Positions 53,038 to 62,658 of a stretch of 64,000 nucleotides of DNA are shown one piece after another; the first letter of the stretch is position 1; each line of letters starts with the position of its first letter. A program made the position numbers and the translations under genes. This DNA comes from Flavisolibacter amylovorans (lineage in GTDB: Bacteria; Bacteroidota; Bacteroidia; Chitinophagales; Chitinophagaceae): assembly GCF_039541815.1 (NCBI RefSeq), contig NZ_BAABGY010000008.1:186001-250000 (forward strand), written 5' to 3'. The notes under the pieces were generated by a model. The model saw nothing but the letters and a program-made list of their open reading frames with translations, was not told the origin of the DNA and did no database searches.

Positions 53038-53589
53038 ATACTTACCCATTGCCTTAATAGTCTTTCGCAGTTGCTTCCAATCAACATTATCAGCCTGACT
53101 GATTTTCACAATGGCTTCGACATCAGCACCGTTGTTATATGTGCGCACTTCCAAGCTGACATCGCCATACTTGGGCCTGCCATACTCTTTCGTCAGCTCA
53201 TCATTCTTTCTTATAAAGGCCTTAAAGTAGTATTCCACAAAATCACTTATTGTGTTCATATGTTCCATAAACTGAACGGCCAATAAGAAGAACTCTGGCC
53301 CGCTCTCATGAATACTGAACAACACCTTCTGTCCCGTCGCGTTCTCAACAATGGCGGAGCTATAATTGGATTCAACCTTATATCCCTGAAGCGAGGACAG
53401 GTATTCTAAAAACTCGCCGTTCTCAGAGCCGTATACATACTCATTTACATACTGACCATTCTGTTCCTTGATTGGACGAATCTTTATTGATAGCACTTCC
53501 TCAGGCTCCGCTCTAAGTACTGAGGCTGCTTCTTCCAAATCTCGATTATAAGTATCCATCGGTAAGGTGGTCGCAAAGTGCTTTATCAT
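53026..53589 (-). CDS. Unknown element protein
   Basis: A 187-residue protein of mixed charge without a recognised domain. It reads as a folded cytoplasmic protein (DLEEAASVLRAEPEEVLSIK, HMNTISDFVEYYFKAFIRK) ending in a basic tail (KTIKAMGKYKKK). The ATG at M11 (53559) is an alternative start. It is a single gene, convergent with 52642 and divergent from the Sak4-like ATPase by 95 bp. No function is proposed. Confidence 0.5.
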   Translation of the reverse strand: MIKHFATTLPMDTYNRDLEEAASVLRAEPEEVLSIKIRPIKEQNGQYVNEYVYGSENGEFLEYLSSLQGYKVESNYSSAIVENATGQKVLFSIHESGPEFFLLAVQFMEHMNTISDFVEYYFKAFIRKNDELTKEYGRPKYGDVSLEVRTYNNGADVEAIVKISQADNVDWKQLRKTIKAMGKYKKK

Positions 53590-53684
53590 AATAGTTGCTT
53601 TGAGGCTAAAAATATATAGAAACTGATATACACCGACCTCTCTTTAACCGGATGCCTTTCATCCACTAATCCAAACAGAATCAT

Positions 53685-54515
53685 ATGAAATTGAATCCAG
53701 CGACTCAGAAAAAACAGAAACTAAGATTAAGCCTCGAAGGCCAAACTTACACCGGAAAGACGCTTTCGGCACTTCTGGTTTCCTATGGACTTGCAAAAGA
53801 CTGGTCCAAGACAGCCATTATTGACACTGAGCATCACTCGGCGTCTTTTTACAACTGGCTCGGGCCATTCAACACTATCCAGATAAGCGCTCCCTACCGG
53901 ACAGAGAAGTACATAGACGCTATCGACCTATGTGAAAGTGCAGGCATTGAGGTCATTATTGTGGACTCCATCAGCCCAGAGTGGGTAGGTGAAGGCGGCA
54001 TTCTGGATGTATACTGCTCGACGCCAGGCTCACGGGCACAAAAGCGCAATAATGCATTTCCTCAGCACCATGCCTTTATGAGCTATCTGCTGGAGAGCAC
54101 AGCTCACATCATTACGACAGTAAGAGTATCAGGTAGTAGGCTTGAGCAGGACCTAGCCTACCGGCACAACTTCCATGCAGTAGTCTCCTTAGACCAAAAT
54201 CAGGAAGCAAGTGTCGTTAAGGACCGCACAGGAATATTGAAAGGCGAATGCCCTTGCAAACTCTCACTTGAAATAGGGTCTAAGCTACTCCAATGGTGTA
54301 ATCAGGGGGAGGACCCTGTATCACCAGCATTGCAGGGGCAAATCGACTCCTGCAGGAACCACGAAGAACTCCAGCGGCTTATGATTTCCCTTGATATGGA
54401 GGACATGAGCCTTATGTCGGCCTTCACGCGCAGGCGCCTGGAACTAGATGGCATAGTGTCATTTCGTCAAATTGACAACAGTGGACCTAAGCACCCGCCG
54501 ATGACTGTCGTCTGA
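53685..54515 (+). CDS. Sak4-like RecA-type ATPase
   Basis: A 276-residue P-loop protein. Walker A is GQTYTGKT (19-26), Walker B VIIVD (90-94) followed by SISPEWVGEGG. The layout, a short N-terminus then a RecA core with the AIIDTE strand (44-49), fits phage Sak4-type recombinases that anneal or exchange single strands in element replication. The C-terminus (after about 200) is helical. It is followed after 78 bp by DUF3871, a frequent mobile-element neighbour in this phylum. Confidence 0.7.
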   Translation: MKLNPATQKKQKLRLSLEGQTYTGKTLSALLVSYGLAKDWSKTAIIDTEHHSASFYNWLGPFNTIQISAPYRTEKYIDAIDLCESAGIEVIIVDSISPEWVGEGGILDVYCSTPGSRAQKRNNAFPQHHAFMSYLLESTAHIITTVRVSGSRLEQDLAYRHNFHAVVSLDQNQEASVVKDRTGILKGECPCKLSLEIGSKLLQWCNQGEDPVSPALQGQIDSCRNHEELQRLMISLDMEDMSLMSAFTRRRLELDGIVSFRQIDNSGPKHPPMTVV

Positions 54516-54593
54516 CATGAAGCAAGAGATGTACCCCTTAACATCTAGTCTAAGCTCCCCAACAATCATCTATTCATTCATTTAAGAAAACCA

Positions 54594-55610
54594 ATGGAAA
54601 CATCAACAAAGCCTGTGAAAGGCAAAAAGAAGCCCCTAAACGAAACAGAACCAGTTATCTCGGGTAATGTGGTTGACCAGCCCGTAGAAACCTCTCCCGG
54701 CGCATTTATTTCGGCTAATACCGTGGAGAGCTCCTTAGACCAGATTCAAAAGGAGCATGTGATACCGGTGTTCGTAAAAGATAATGAGCCGGTCATCAGC
54801 CATGCCGACTTTATCGAATGTACACAGGATATTGTGCGGGACATCTTCCACGGGGAGACCATTATGAAGCCCGCCGTTCGCCTGTCGCACGAAATCAAGG
54901 GCAGAATACCAGAAGCCAGGAATAAGCCTTCTAAGGAACTACTGGACCACGAACGGACCATTTACTACGAGCGGATGGCGTTCCTCATCAACATTCCGTC
55001 TATTGCAGATGAAGTCGGCGGGAATACCCTCTCACTTACTATTGGTGGGGTGAAGGCTTATAACCTGGACAACCTGTATAGTAAGAAGGGTACCGACGAA
55101 CACTTTAAGGTATTCATCGGGTTTCAGGTGAAGGTGTGCACCAACCTCTGTGTCTGGACTGACGGTTTTGTAGGCGACTTGAAGGTAAAGAACCTTGACC
55201 AACTCAAAGCCTGTATCAAGACCCTTCTGGCAAACTATAATGGTCAGCGCCAGCTCGAGGCCTTGAATTCTCTGAACGAGTATAGCCTGACCGAGCATCA
55301 GTTTGCCCAGCTGATAGGAAGGTGCCGGATGTATAATTACCTCCCTTCGACCCAGAAGGCAGGATTGACGCCGCTACTGCTCAATGACACGCAGCTTTCC
55401 TCTGTCGTGCGTGACTACTACCGGGATGAATCATTCTGCAGGATGTCAGACGGCAACATCAACCTCTGGAAGCTGTATAACCTGTTCACGAGCACAAATA
55501 AGAGCAGCTACATCGACACGTTTGCAGACAGGTCGGTCAATTGCTTTGATTTTGTATCCGATGTGAAGAACGCTTTGTCAGGAGACTGGAGCAGCTGGTT
55601 TCTTTCATAG
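54594..55610 (+). CDS. DUF3871 family protein
   Basis: A 338-residue protein of the DUF3871 family, found on Bacteroidota mobile elements. Signature segments are VRLSHEIKGRIPEARNKP, LSLTIGGVKAYNLDNLYSKK, EHFKVFIGFQVKVCTNLCVW and LPLLLNDTQL-type (here LTPLLLNDTQLSSVVRDYY). The first 75 residues are a low-complexity tail. The family is uncharacterised; its repeated presence beside recombination genes suggests a role in element DNA metabolism. It shares an operon with the Sak4-like gene. Confidence 0.8.
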   Translation: METSTKPVKGKKKPLNETEPVISGNVVDQPVETSPGAFISANTVESSLDQIQKEHVIPVFVKDNEPVISHADFIECTQDIVRDIFHGETIMKPAVRLSHEIKGRIPEARNKPSKELLDHERTIYYERMAFLINIPSIADEVGGNTLSLTIGGVKAYNLDNLYSKKGTDEHFKVFIGFQVKVCTNLCVWTDGFVGDLKVKNLDQLKACIKTLLANYNGQRQLEALNSLNEYSLTEHQFAQLIGRCRMYNYLPSTQKAGLTPLLLNDTQLSSVVRDYYRDESFCRMSDGNINLWKLYNLFTSTNKSSYIDTFADRSVNCFDFVSDVKNALSGDWSSWFLS

Positions 55611-55625
55611 GTCAAGCAGAAGCCA

Positions 55626-55871
55626 ATGAGTGAACTATTCGTGCCGAAATACTGCGACTCTAGTAGTATTTTACTCGTGAACTCAACTGGAGGTCTAAGG
55701 AAGCTCTACTGCCCATTTCTGGTTAAAGCACTTTACCATGTGGGCTCGATAAAGCAAGGTAGTCAGGTGTGGGTTGAGAGAGTTGCTTGCAGCAGAACGT
55801 GGAACCTTGTTTATATCATCCACGGACAGGCATATGCTTACACCAGGTTCGGGATATTAGCTACCGTTTAG
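55626..55871 (+). CDS. Small unknown protein downstream of DUF3871
   Basis: An 81-residue beta-rich frame (SELFVPKYCDSSSILLVNST, then VERVACSRTWNLVYIIHGQA). It starts 16 bp after DUF3871 on the same strand, so it is probably translated. No family recognised. Confidence 0.5.
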   Translation: MSELFVPKYCDSSSILLVNSTGGLRKLYCPFLVKALYHVGSIKQGSQVWVERVACSRTWNLVYIIHGQAYAYTRFGILATV

Positions 55872-55935
55872 CATTTTCTATCGTTCTGTCAAACTTCGGC
55901 TAGTAGCTTTCTATTGGTTACTAGTCGAAGTTTTA

Positions 55936-56943
55936 ATGGCTATAAATGCAGTGCGCAATATTCTTATATTAGATGTTCTAAAACTAAGCTGCGATATGAG
56001 GATTACCCCCAGCCAATCCTTCCTAGATAGAAATGCAATTATTGAGTCAGTTAGCAACATCCTTAATAGTGCTAGCTTGGAGATTGTCATTGTTGCGCCA
56101 TACATAAAGTTGTCCGAGCACTTTAGCAACTTACTGAAGAATGCGAATGACAGAGGTATAGAAATAACTATTGTTTACCGAGAAGATAGGCTTCACAAAA
56201 ATGAGAAACAGAGGCTGATGAGTTTTGAGAACCTTACCTTACTATGTCACCCAGACATTCATGCTAAGTGTTACTTTAACGAGTATGAAATGGTCATCAC
56301 GTCGATGAACCTATATGACTACTCTGAGAAGTATAACCGAGAGATGGGGGTTCTAGTCGCTAACCAGGAGTTTGCAGGGGATACTTATCGTCTAGCGCTA
56401 AAGGAAGTCAGGGAGATAGTTCAAACGGCTCGGCTTGAAAAAAGGAGTGCAAAGGTGAGTAGCAATGGATTTCGGCCACAACTACTTCAACCGGAACACG
56501 AAAAGCTTTTCGCAAGTTGTGTACTTATTAATAGGTTGTTTGATAACAAGAAATTTGAAGTGATAGATAATACACACAAAGGGGAGATAAGATGCAAGAA
56601 CTATTACGAGAAAATCGATGTGGTACTTGAGCCGGATTTTAGTAAAAGTATAGATGTTGTAACAGGTGAGTTCTCCCTGCATAGAGTTGCACTAGATTTT
56701 CGGTGGGATGAAAGTAAGCTTGAAAGGATACATGACTTATTCTTCACGCCAATGATGGAGTATCAGTACACTAACTATAAGATTTACTGGGATTATCATA
56801 AGAGCAATCTAACGATTTACAGAGATAAAAGAGGCCAGCCAAAATGGGATACGGCTACTTGTGAGCAGACGTTGAGACTGTTTAAGAACGGCATTGAACA
56901 AGTAATCGCAGACATTCGTAAGGTGGAGATGCGGTTACGATAG
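55936..56943 (+). CDS. Phospholipase-D-fold nuclease-like protein
   Basis: A 335-residue protein. The N-terminal half (30-150) is a PLD-type domain with the HKD motif H109-A-K111 in PDIHAKCYFN, then MVITSMNLYDYS and YNREMG. It has one HKD motif, so it would work as a dimer, as in bacterial PLD nucleases. The C-terminal 180 residues are unrecognised. It is paired with the Mrr-type nuclease gene 43 bp downstream on the same strand. ATG 55996 (MRITPSQSF) is another possible start. The combination suggests a two-component restriction system. Confidence 0.75.
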   Translation: MAINAVRNILILDVLKLSCDMRITPSQSFLDRNAIIESVSNILNSASLEIVIVAPYIKLSEHFSNLLKNANDRGIEITIVYREDRLHKNEKQRLMSFENLTLLCHPDIHAKCYFNEYEMVITSMNLYDYSEKYNREMGVLVANQEFAGDTYRLALKEVREIVQTARLEKRSAKVSSNGFRPQLLQPEHEKLFASCVLINRLFDNKKFEVIDNTHKGEIRCKNYYEKIDVVLEPDFSKSIDVVTGEFSLHRVALDFRWDESKLERIHDLFFTPMMEYQYTNYKIYWDYHKSNLTIYRDKRGQPKWDTATCEQTLRLFKNGIEQVIADIRKVEMRLR

Positions 56944-56986
56944 GTGTCTTAGCTTCTGCGCTTTGAATATTTTTAATATCAACATA

Positions 56987-57988
56987 ATGAAGGAGAAGAA
57001 GAAAGGTGATGTTCTGGAGCTTATGGTGTTTATCCTAGAGAAGTCTTTGTGTGATAACCCCAACACCAGAATCGAAACGAATAGAAAAGTAAAAGATAGG
57101 GATGGAATTGATAGGGAGGTTGATATATACGTTACAACATACGTGAACGGGCTATCGTTAAAGTATGCTTTTGAGTGTAAGGACTATAAGCGTGGTATAG
57201 AGCTCAAGCATATCGTTGACTTTCATTCGCGCCTAGAAACAAATGGCATCTTGGGACTTTTTGTTACAAGCTCCTATTACCAAAGCGGAGCTATTGCGAA
57301 AGCTAAAGCGCTTGGGATACAATTACTTCGCTTGAAGAAGCGAGAAGTTCACACAGATAGCATTTCTGCGCTTTTGTTTGCGAGAAAGCTGTTTAGGGTC
57401 TCTGATGTTCAGGTGGTAGGCGACCCTTTCGAAGGGAGGATTGTGAATGAAATAGTAAATGGCTGTTCGGATTGTAGAGAGGCAATGCACAGGCGTATCG
57501 AGAAAGACTTTCGGGAGTATATTCAGGAACAACTAGAAAATGGTCTAGAGGAAATATTTCCAGAAACGGGGCATCCTACTCATATTCTTAAGCACATAGG
57601 GGAGAAGAGAGCCAAGGAACTCCAATGCGTCGCTCAATATGAAGACGCGAGTTTTACCCACGAAGGTAAATTGATTCCCTTTGGGTTTATTGCAATGAAG
57701 CTTCATATCTGGTGGGTTATGACAGAGCACAAGCCGGTCGAAGTAAACTCATTCAGCTATATAAAGCATGATGATGAAGGTTTGCGTGCTACATTTTCGA
57801 TGTCTGAATTCTTTATTGAAGGAGAACGTGTCATTGCCAGCGTATCAAGTTTGAACACGGGTGAAACGAAGTTTACAATCGGAAATCCGGCTAACAAGGA
57901 CAAGTTAGATGTTAGTAATCGAGTGCTATTAGGGGGAGCAAAAGATTATGATTTAGGAAGCCCAATGGAAGACAAGGATGCCCTTTGA
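56987..57988 (+). CDS. Mrr-type restriction endonuclease-like protein
   Basis: A 333-residue protein with a PD-(D/E)XK core near its N-terminus: GIDREVDIYV with D46, then KYAFECKDYKRG with E63 and K65, followed by FHSRLETNGILGLFVTSSYY and the GAIAKAKALGIQLLR helix-strand of Mrr_cat domains. Such nucleases cleave modified or foreign DNA. A longer frame exists from a TTG at 56963, but the ATG at 56987 is better. It lies 43 bp after the PLD gene, so the two are one operon. The C-terminal 190 residues are an unrecognised domain. Confidence 0.75.
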   Translation: MKEKKKGDVLELMVFILEKSLCDNPNTRIETNRKVKDRDGIDREVDIYVTTYVNGLSLKYAFECKDYKRGIELKHIVDFHSRLETNGILGLFVTSSYYQSGAIAKAKALGIQLLRLKKREVHTDSISALLFARKLFRVSDVQVVGDPFEGRIVNEIVNGCSDCREAMHRRIEKDFREYIQEQLENGLEEIFPETGHPTHILKHIGEKRAKELQCVAQYEDASFTHEGKLIPFGFIAMKLHIWWVMTEHKPVEVNSFSYIKHDDEGLRATFSMSEFFIEGERVIASVSSLNTGETKFTIGNPANKDKLDVSNRVLLGGAKDYDLGSPMEDKDAL

Positions 57989-58020
57989 CCTCTATTTACT
58001 TTAAGTTCGTTTCTTATCTA

Positions 58021-58272
58021 TCAGGGATTCAGCATAAACCTTTCTGGTAGATGCTCTTCGAAGAATGATTTTATTTCTACGTTAAGTGCAATCGCCAGTT
58101 TGACAATCGTAGCCAACTCAATGTTTTTCTGACCGTTCTCAATCCTACTAATCTCGGTTCTGTTGATATTGGATTGCACTTCCAGGTCTAGTTGCGAAAG
58201 ACCCTTAGACTCCCTTATCTGACGGAGCCTAATACCAAACGCCTTCTTTTCCAATGTGAACCTATCATCCAT
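58021..58272 (-). CDS. XRE-family helix-turn-helix regulator
   Basis: An 83-residue XRE protein: RLRQIRESKGLSQLDLEVQ, then INRTEISRIENGQKNIELATI form the classic five-helix HTH. It is convergent with the PLD/Mrr operon and may act as the element's regulator. The ATG at 58272 gives the family length; the longer frame to 58326 adds an unconvincing tail. Confidence 0.85.
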   Translation of the reverse strand: MDDRFTLEKKAFGIRLRQIRESKGLSQLDLEVQSNINRTEISRIENGQKNIELATIVKLAIALNVEIKSFFEEHLPERFMLNP

Positions 58273-58372
58273 TAAGGATGACAAGGTCCAAGGATTCCTG
58301 CATGAGAAAAGTGAGTTATAACACACATTACTTACCTTCCAAGCCTAACTGCTTACTTAAATCTAAAAAATC

Positions 58373-58936
58373 ATGAAAGCATTCTATTCTACAATTGTCA
58401 TTATGTCAATGATGTCATCTTGCAGCCGAAACAGTTCAACGAACAATGTAACTGCGCCTCCAAGCAGTTTTACAGTAACAGCGAATGGAAGGACCCACAC
58501 AATAAATGGGTCGCTCGCAAGCTCTAGTTCTACTGGCTCGATTATCTACAAGCATGTTATCACAGGAACGTCAGGAAGTGTCACGACCACCTATACGGCT
58601 TATACGCTAAAGGCTACCGACCAGACGATAAACAGCACTGACCCTAACTACCTGTATTTTGAGATTCCGGTGAGCCCGCAGAAAGCTAGCATCGCTGCAG
58701 GCTACTCATCCAACCAAGCTACAGGCGGGGATGGCTATTACAAATTCTTCGGAGCTAATGCCGGTGGTACAACTTATGATGACAACATGAACAACGACAC
58801 CTGGACTCTGAATGTTACAAGCGTCAATGATGGCTACGCTTCAGGGACATTCACTGGAACAATTGTTGACTCTAGGAACAATCGGAGCTTTATCATCACT
58901 AGTGGTAAGTTCACGAGCGTGAAGATTATTGATTAG
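58373..58936 (+). CDS. Predicted lipoprotein, beta-rich
   Basis: A 187-residue protein with a lipoprotein signal (MKAFYSTIVIMSMMSSC, acylation at C17), followed by a Ser/Thr-rich beta domain (PSSFTVTANGRTHTINGS, then YIYFEIPVSP-like strands). It resembles small lipoproteins common in Bacteroidota and would be anchored to a membrane facing the periplasm or surface. Its role in the element is unknown. It is the last gene before the right junction. Confidence 0.65.
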   Translation: MKAFYSTIVIMSMMSSCSRNSSTNNVTAPPSSFTVTANGRTHTINGSLASSSSTGSIIYKHVITGTSGSVTTTYTAYTLKATDQTINSTDPNYLYFEIPVSPQKASIAAGYSSNQATGGDGYYKFFGANAGGTTYDDNMNNDTWTLNVTSVNDGYASGTFTGTIVDSRNNRSFIITSGKFTSVKIID

Positions 58937-58942
58937 AACACT

Positions 58943-58968
58943 ATTGGGTACGAATTGGGTATAAACAG
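58943..58968. promoter_or_regulatory. Right integrase arm-type sites
   Basis: TTGGGTACG (58944-58952) and TTGGGTATA (58955-58963) repeat with the same 11-bp period as at the left end. The tail GGGTATAAACAG (58957-58968) is the exact inverse of the left motif at 44322. Similar motifs at both ends of a tyrosine-recombinase element are typical arm sites. Confidence 0.65.
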
Positions 58969-58995
58969 AGGGGTGGGGCTTGATAAGTGACTGGC

Positions 58996-59064
<69 letters not shown>

Positions 59065-59069
<5 letters not shown>

Positions 59070-59113
59070 CGCTTTAAAGGAGCCTCGCGGAAACGCGGGG
59101 TTTTTTTATGTCC
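59065..59113 (+). repeat. Right attachment repeat (attR)
   Basis: A 49-bp copy of the left repeat, CTCCACGCTTTAAAGGAGCC and onward, with one mismatch. It contains the terminator CCTCGCG-GAAA-CGCGGGG plus seven Ts (59083-59107) and overlaps the 3' end of the tRNA-like sequence. Confidence 0.85.
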
Positions 59114-59117
59114 CTAC

Positions 59118-59196
59118 CTGAAGCTGGCTGGAGCGTACCGCTGGAACCGGGAAGGTCATCGGTACTCCCGAGGCCTCGGGATCCGTTGTTCTCCGC
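59118..59196 (+). pseudogene. Second, more decayed tRNA-like remnant
   Basis: AGCTGGCTGGAGCG, then GGAAGGTCATCGG and TCCGTTGTTCTCC follow in the same order as in the tRNA-Ala-like sequence 120 bp upstream. The T loop is replaced by the perfect palindrome TCCCGAGGCCTCGGGA (59166-59181). It lies outside the right repeat, in host sequence, and looks like a remnant of an earlier insertion at the same site. Confidence 0.5.
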
Positions 59197-59948
59197 CTCA
59201 ACAGGCAACTTCAGCATTTCGTAGCATTGTCCTGTTTTCTTATGCCTGGATACAGTGTGTGGCGAGTATCAGCCGTTGCGCTTCGTTGATGCGTGCGGTT
59301 CGACGTTAATTTTCTGAGCTGAGCACCGGTGCGTGCAGATGCAGCCGCTCCGGCATTTGAATGGCTTGCCGGAGCATGCGGCGACCGGCTGGATAGACCG
59401 GAAGTGATACAAGGGAGCGCCTATGTGGCCGGGTGAACGGAAGTCCCTTATCGCGGCGCCATGCGACCGGTGGGAGGGAGGTCGTCTAGTTCTTGGGGCG
59501 CGCACCGGGTGCCACCGTTGGCTACCACTTTGCGGATAAGCCAGGCGACCGCAACCGGATAGACGGTGCTTGCCACGACCAGCTGTCATTCGCCGAACCT
59601 TGATTTTCCTGAAGGCGCCGGAAAACCCCCAACGCAGCTTACAAACGGTCGGAGTTTGCGCATGCCCAAAACTTACTCACGGAAACAACTCCGGTTTTCC
59701 AAAATGAGAGCTTAAAATGCAGGAATTGAACTGTTTCGTTGGGCGCGCGGAATACCTTGGCGGCGTCGCCAAGACGCCATCTGCCTAACGGGTCATTCAA
59801 AGCAACCGTTGCCGCCACCCGTGAATGCGCGGGATTTCTTACCGCGCGGTCGTAAAGCGCATTGGGGCGATAACCCGCTTCTGCCATGCGAGGCAGCCTG
59901 AGGACGCGCCTTGGGCGACCAATTAATTCCATGTAAAAACGATCGCCA
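59197..59948. other. 750-bp intergenic stretch before the GH2 gene
   Basis: GC-rich. Minus-strand frames at 59269-59589 and 59639-60094 do not look like proteins, and the second runs into the GH2 gene. A short repeated phrase (GGATAGAC near 59390 and 59557) is the only pattern noted. It contains the GH2 promoter. Confidence 0.5.
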
Positions 59949-62558
59949 ATGAGAGCTCTTTTCATTTTTGCTTCCTGGTTATTCCTTTTGACCGCAAGTG
60001 CCCAGCGCATCAAAACCTCCGTCAACAGCAACTGGTGGTTTTGCAAGGGCGACAGCAGCAGCGGCCACTGGCAGCAGGTTACCATCCCGCACACGTGGAA
60101 CGCGGCCGATGTGTTGGACGACGAACCGGGTTATTACCGGGGAGCCGGATGGTACAAGCGGTTGCTTTCCGTAAGCCCTGCGTGGAAGGGAAAAACCATT
60201 CACCTGTATTTCGAGGGGGCGAACCAGGTGGCTACCGTTTTCGTAAACGGGAAGAAAGCCGGCACGCACACCGGTGGGTACAGCGCTTTCTCCATACCGA
60301 TCGGCCACCTGCTCCGCTTTGACAGTTCGGCAACTGACGAGGTGGTAATACACCTTACCAATGCGCACGACGAGAATATTCCGCCCCTGAACGCAGATTT
60401 CAGCTTTTTCGGCGGTATCTACCGTGACGTCTATCTGCTGGCAGCCGATGAAGTGCATTTCGATCTGGACAATTATGGTTCATCGGGCGTTTTTGTGTCC
60501 ACGCCAAGGGTTTCAGAGCAGTGGGCCGACGTACAGGTAAAAGGCCTCATTGAAAACGCGGGTGCCACTCCGAGACTGCTACAGGTGCACACAGAGATTT
60601 ATGACGACAGGGGAGCACGGGTGGCGCAACAGCAGGCTGATCTCACGGTAGGCGCTTTCGGAAAGGTGCCGTTCCTTGCCTTTTTCAGCAGACTGCAGCA
60701 ACCCCGGCTCTGGAGCCCCGACAAGCCGAACCTGTACCGCGTGTTGACCCGGATCATCGACAGGAACAGCGGCGTCACGACCGATGAAACCGCCCATCCG
60801 CTTGGGTTTCGCTGGTTCCGGTTCAGCGCGGACAGCGGCTTCTTTCTCAATGGGAAACACCTGAAGCTGATTGGTGCGAACCGCCACCAGGACTTCAAGA
60901 AATTGGGCAATGCCCTGCCCGATGCGCTGCATGTTCGCGATGTGGAGCTTTTGAAAGGCATGGGGAGCAACCTGATCCGGATTGCGCACTATCCACAGGA
61001 TCCTGCAGTGCTGGAGGCCTGCGACCGTCTGGGCCTGCTCGTGATGGAAGAAATCCCGATCGTCAATCGCATAACTCAGACGGAAGGTTTTGAAGCCAAT
61101 TGCCTGGCCATGCAAAGGGAGATGATCCGCCAGCATTTCAATCATCCGTCGGTGATCATCTGGGCCTATATGAACGAGGTGCTGATTGAGCCCCGGTATG
61201 AGAAAGGCAGTCCGGAACAAGAAGCCTATTTCAGGGATGTGCTGACGCTGGCGAGGAAGCTCGAAGCGCTCACCCGGCAGGAAGACAGCAGCCGCTACAC
61301 CCTCATTCCCGGCTACGGCGATTACGAGGTGCACCGGCGCACGGGCATCATCGATGTGGCGATGATCTTCGGCTGGAACCTGTACCGGGGTTGGTACGAG
61401 GAAACATACCACGATTTCGGAAAGTATCTGGACCGCTTTCATGCCGACTATCCGAAGGTGCCCACGATCATCACCGAGTACGGTGCAGACTGTGACGTAC
61501 GGTTGCATACTACGAAGCCGCAACGCTTTGACAAAAGCATGGAGTATGCGGCGCTTTTTCATGCCGCGTACATAAAGCAAATGATGGAGCGGCAGTATAT
61601 CTCCGGCGGCGCTGCCTGGAACTTCGTCGATTTCAACTCGGAGTACCGCCAGGAGGCAACGCCCCACATGAACACGAAAGGCCTTATGACCGCCGACCGC
61701 ATTCCCAAAGACGCATACTGGATCTACCAGGCGCGGTTTGGCAAGGAGCCGGTTGTGCGGATCGGCAGCCGCGAATGGAAGCTGCGGAGTGGCCTCTCGG
61801 TGTCGGGGGTTGATCAGCATAGCTTGCAGCCGGTGGACGTGTACACTAATCAACCCTTTGTGACCGCTTACCTCAACGGGAAAAAGTTTGCATCGGTCAA
61901 GGCCGTCGACCGGCGGTGCCGGCTGATGGTGCCGTTTGTCGACGGCAGGAACAAGCTTGAGGTAAGATCGCCTCAGGGGGCCTCGGATGCGGTGGATATC
62001 GACTTTGAGCTGCAGCCCGCTTCCTATGCCTCCCCGCTTCCGTTTAAGGACCTGCATGTTAGCCTGGGCGATAGGCGGCAAACCAGTGATGGCGCAGGGC
62101 GTACCGTTTGGTTGCCCGAGCAGGAATACAAAGCGAACAGCTGGGGATATATCGGAGGCGAGTTGTACCGGTTGCGTGATAGCGATCAGATTCCTTACGG
62201 TAGTAACCGGGCCATTCTGGGTACCGGTCTCGATCCGGTGTATGCAACGCAGCGTGTCAATATCGAGGCTTTCCGGGCAGACGTACCCGATGGGAATTAC
62301 CGCGTGGTGCTGCATTTTGCCGAACTGGGCGAAAACCGGATGCGTAACCCGGCGCCGGCGCCCGAGCGCTCTTTCGACGTAATTGTTAACGGCCTCCTGG
62401 TGTGGAAAGGCCTGAGCAACCAAAAGGAATTATTGCCCCGGCAGGCTTTTCAAACCGCGACCGACGTGGAGGTGCGAAACAAAAAAGGCATCACCGTGTC
62501 CTTCGTACCGTTGAAGGGGCAAACGATCTTGAATGCGATAGAAGTCATCCGGCGCTGA
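59949..62558 (+). CDS. GH2-family glycoside hydrolase with malectin domain
   Basis: An 869-residue secreted enzyme. It has a signal peptide (MRALFIFASWLFLLTASAQ), an N-terminal jelly-roll domain (VTIPHTWNAADVLDDEPGYY, WYKR), an Ig-like domain, and a TIM barrel with acid/base E410 in AYMNEV and nucleophile E510 in ITEYGADCD. The C-terminal domain (about 735-869) is malectin-like (YKANSWGYIGGELYRLR, VLHFAE). GH2 enzymes remove beta-galactose, beta-glucuronic acid or beta-mannose from glycans; the substrate is not fixed by these motifs. It is host sequence and convergent with the BNR protein. Confidence 0.9.
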   Translation: MRALFIFASWLFLLTASAQRIKTSVNSNWWFCKGDSSSGHWQQVTIPHTWNAADVLDDEPGYYRGAGWYKRLLSVSPAWKGKTIHLYFEGANQVATVFVNGKKAGTHTGGYSAFSIPIGHLLRFDSSATDEVVIHLTNAHDENIPPLNADFSFFGGIYRDVYLLAADEVHFDLDNYGSSGVFVSTPRVSEQWADVQVKGLIENAGATPRLLQVHTEIYDDRGARVAQQQADLTVGAFGKVPFLAFFSRLQQPRLWSPDKPNLYRVLTRIIDRNSGVTTDETAHPLGFRWFRFSADSGFFLNGKHLKLIGANRHQDFKKLGNALPDALHVRDVELLKGMGSNLIRIAHYPQDPAVLEACDRLGLLVMEEIPIVNRITQTEGFEANCLAMQREMIRQHFNHPSVIIWAYMNEVLIEPRYEKGSPEQEAYFRDVLTLARKLEALTRQEDSSRYTLIPGYGDYEVHRRTGIIDVAMIFGWNLYRGWYEETYHDFGKYLDRFHADYPKVPTIITEYGADCDVRLHTTKPQRFDKSMEYAALFHAAYIKQMMERQYISGGAAWNFVDFNSEYRQEATPHMNTKGLMTADRIPKDAYWIYQARFGKEPVVRIGSREWKLRSGLSVSGVDQHSLQPVDVYTNQPFVTAYLNGKKFASVKAVDRRCRLMVPFVDGRNKLEVRSPQGASDAVDIDFELQPASYASPLPFKDLHVSLGDRRQTSDGAGRTVWLPEQEYKANSWGYIGGELYRLRDSDQIPYGSNRAILGTGLDPVYATQRVNIEAFRADVPDGNYRVVLHFAELGENRMRNPAPAPERSFDVIVNGLLVWKGLSNQKELLPRQAFQTATDVEVRNKKGITVSFVPLKGQTILNAIEVIRR

Positions 62559-62658
62559 GGCCTTCGGGCTGCTTCCCCAATGCCACTGGCCAAAGTCTTT
62601 TTCCGTGCATCCCGCCCTTTGTTTGCGCCTACGAAGGGCGGACCCGCGGAGAGCGTGG

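Noticed and set aside
60579..62423. 614-codon minus-strand frame
   Set aside because: Antisense shadow of the GH2 gene, which has a signal peptide and both catalytic glutamates.
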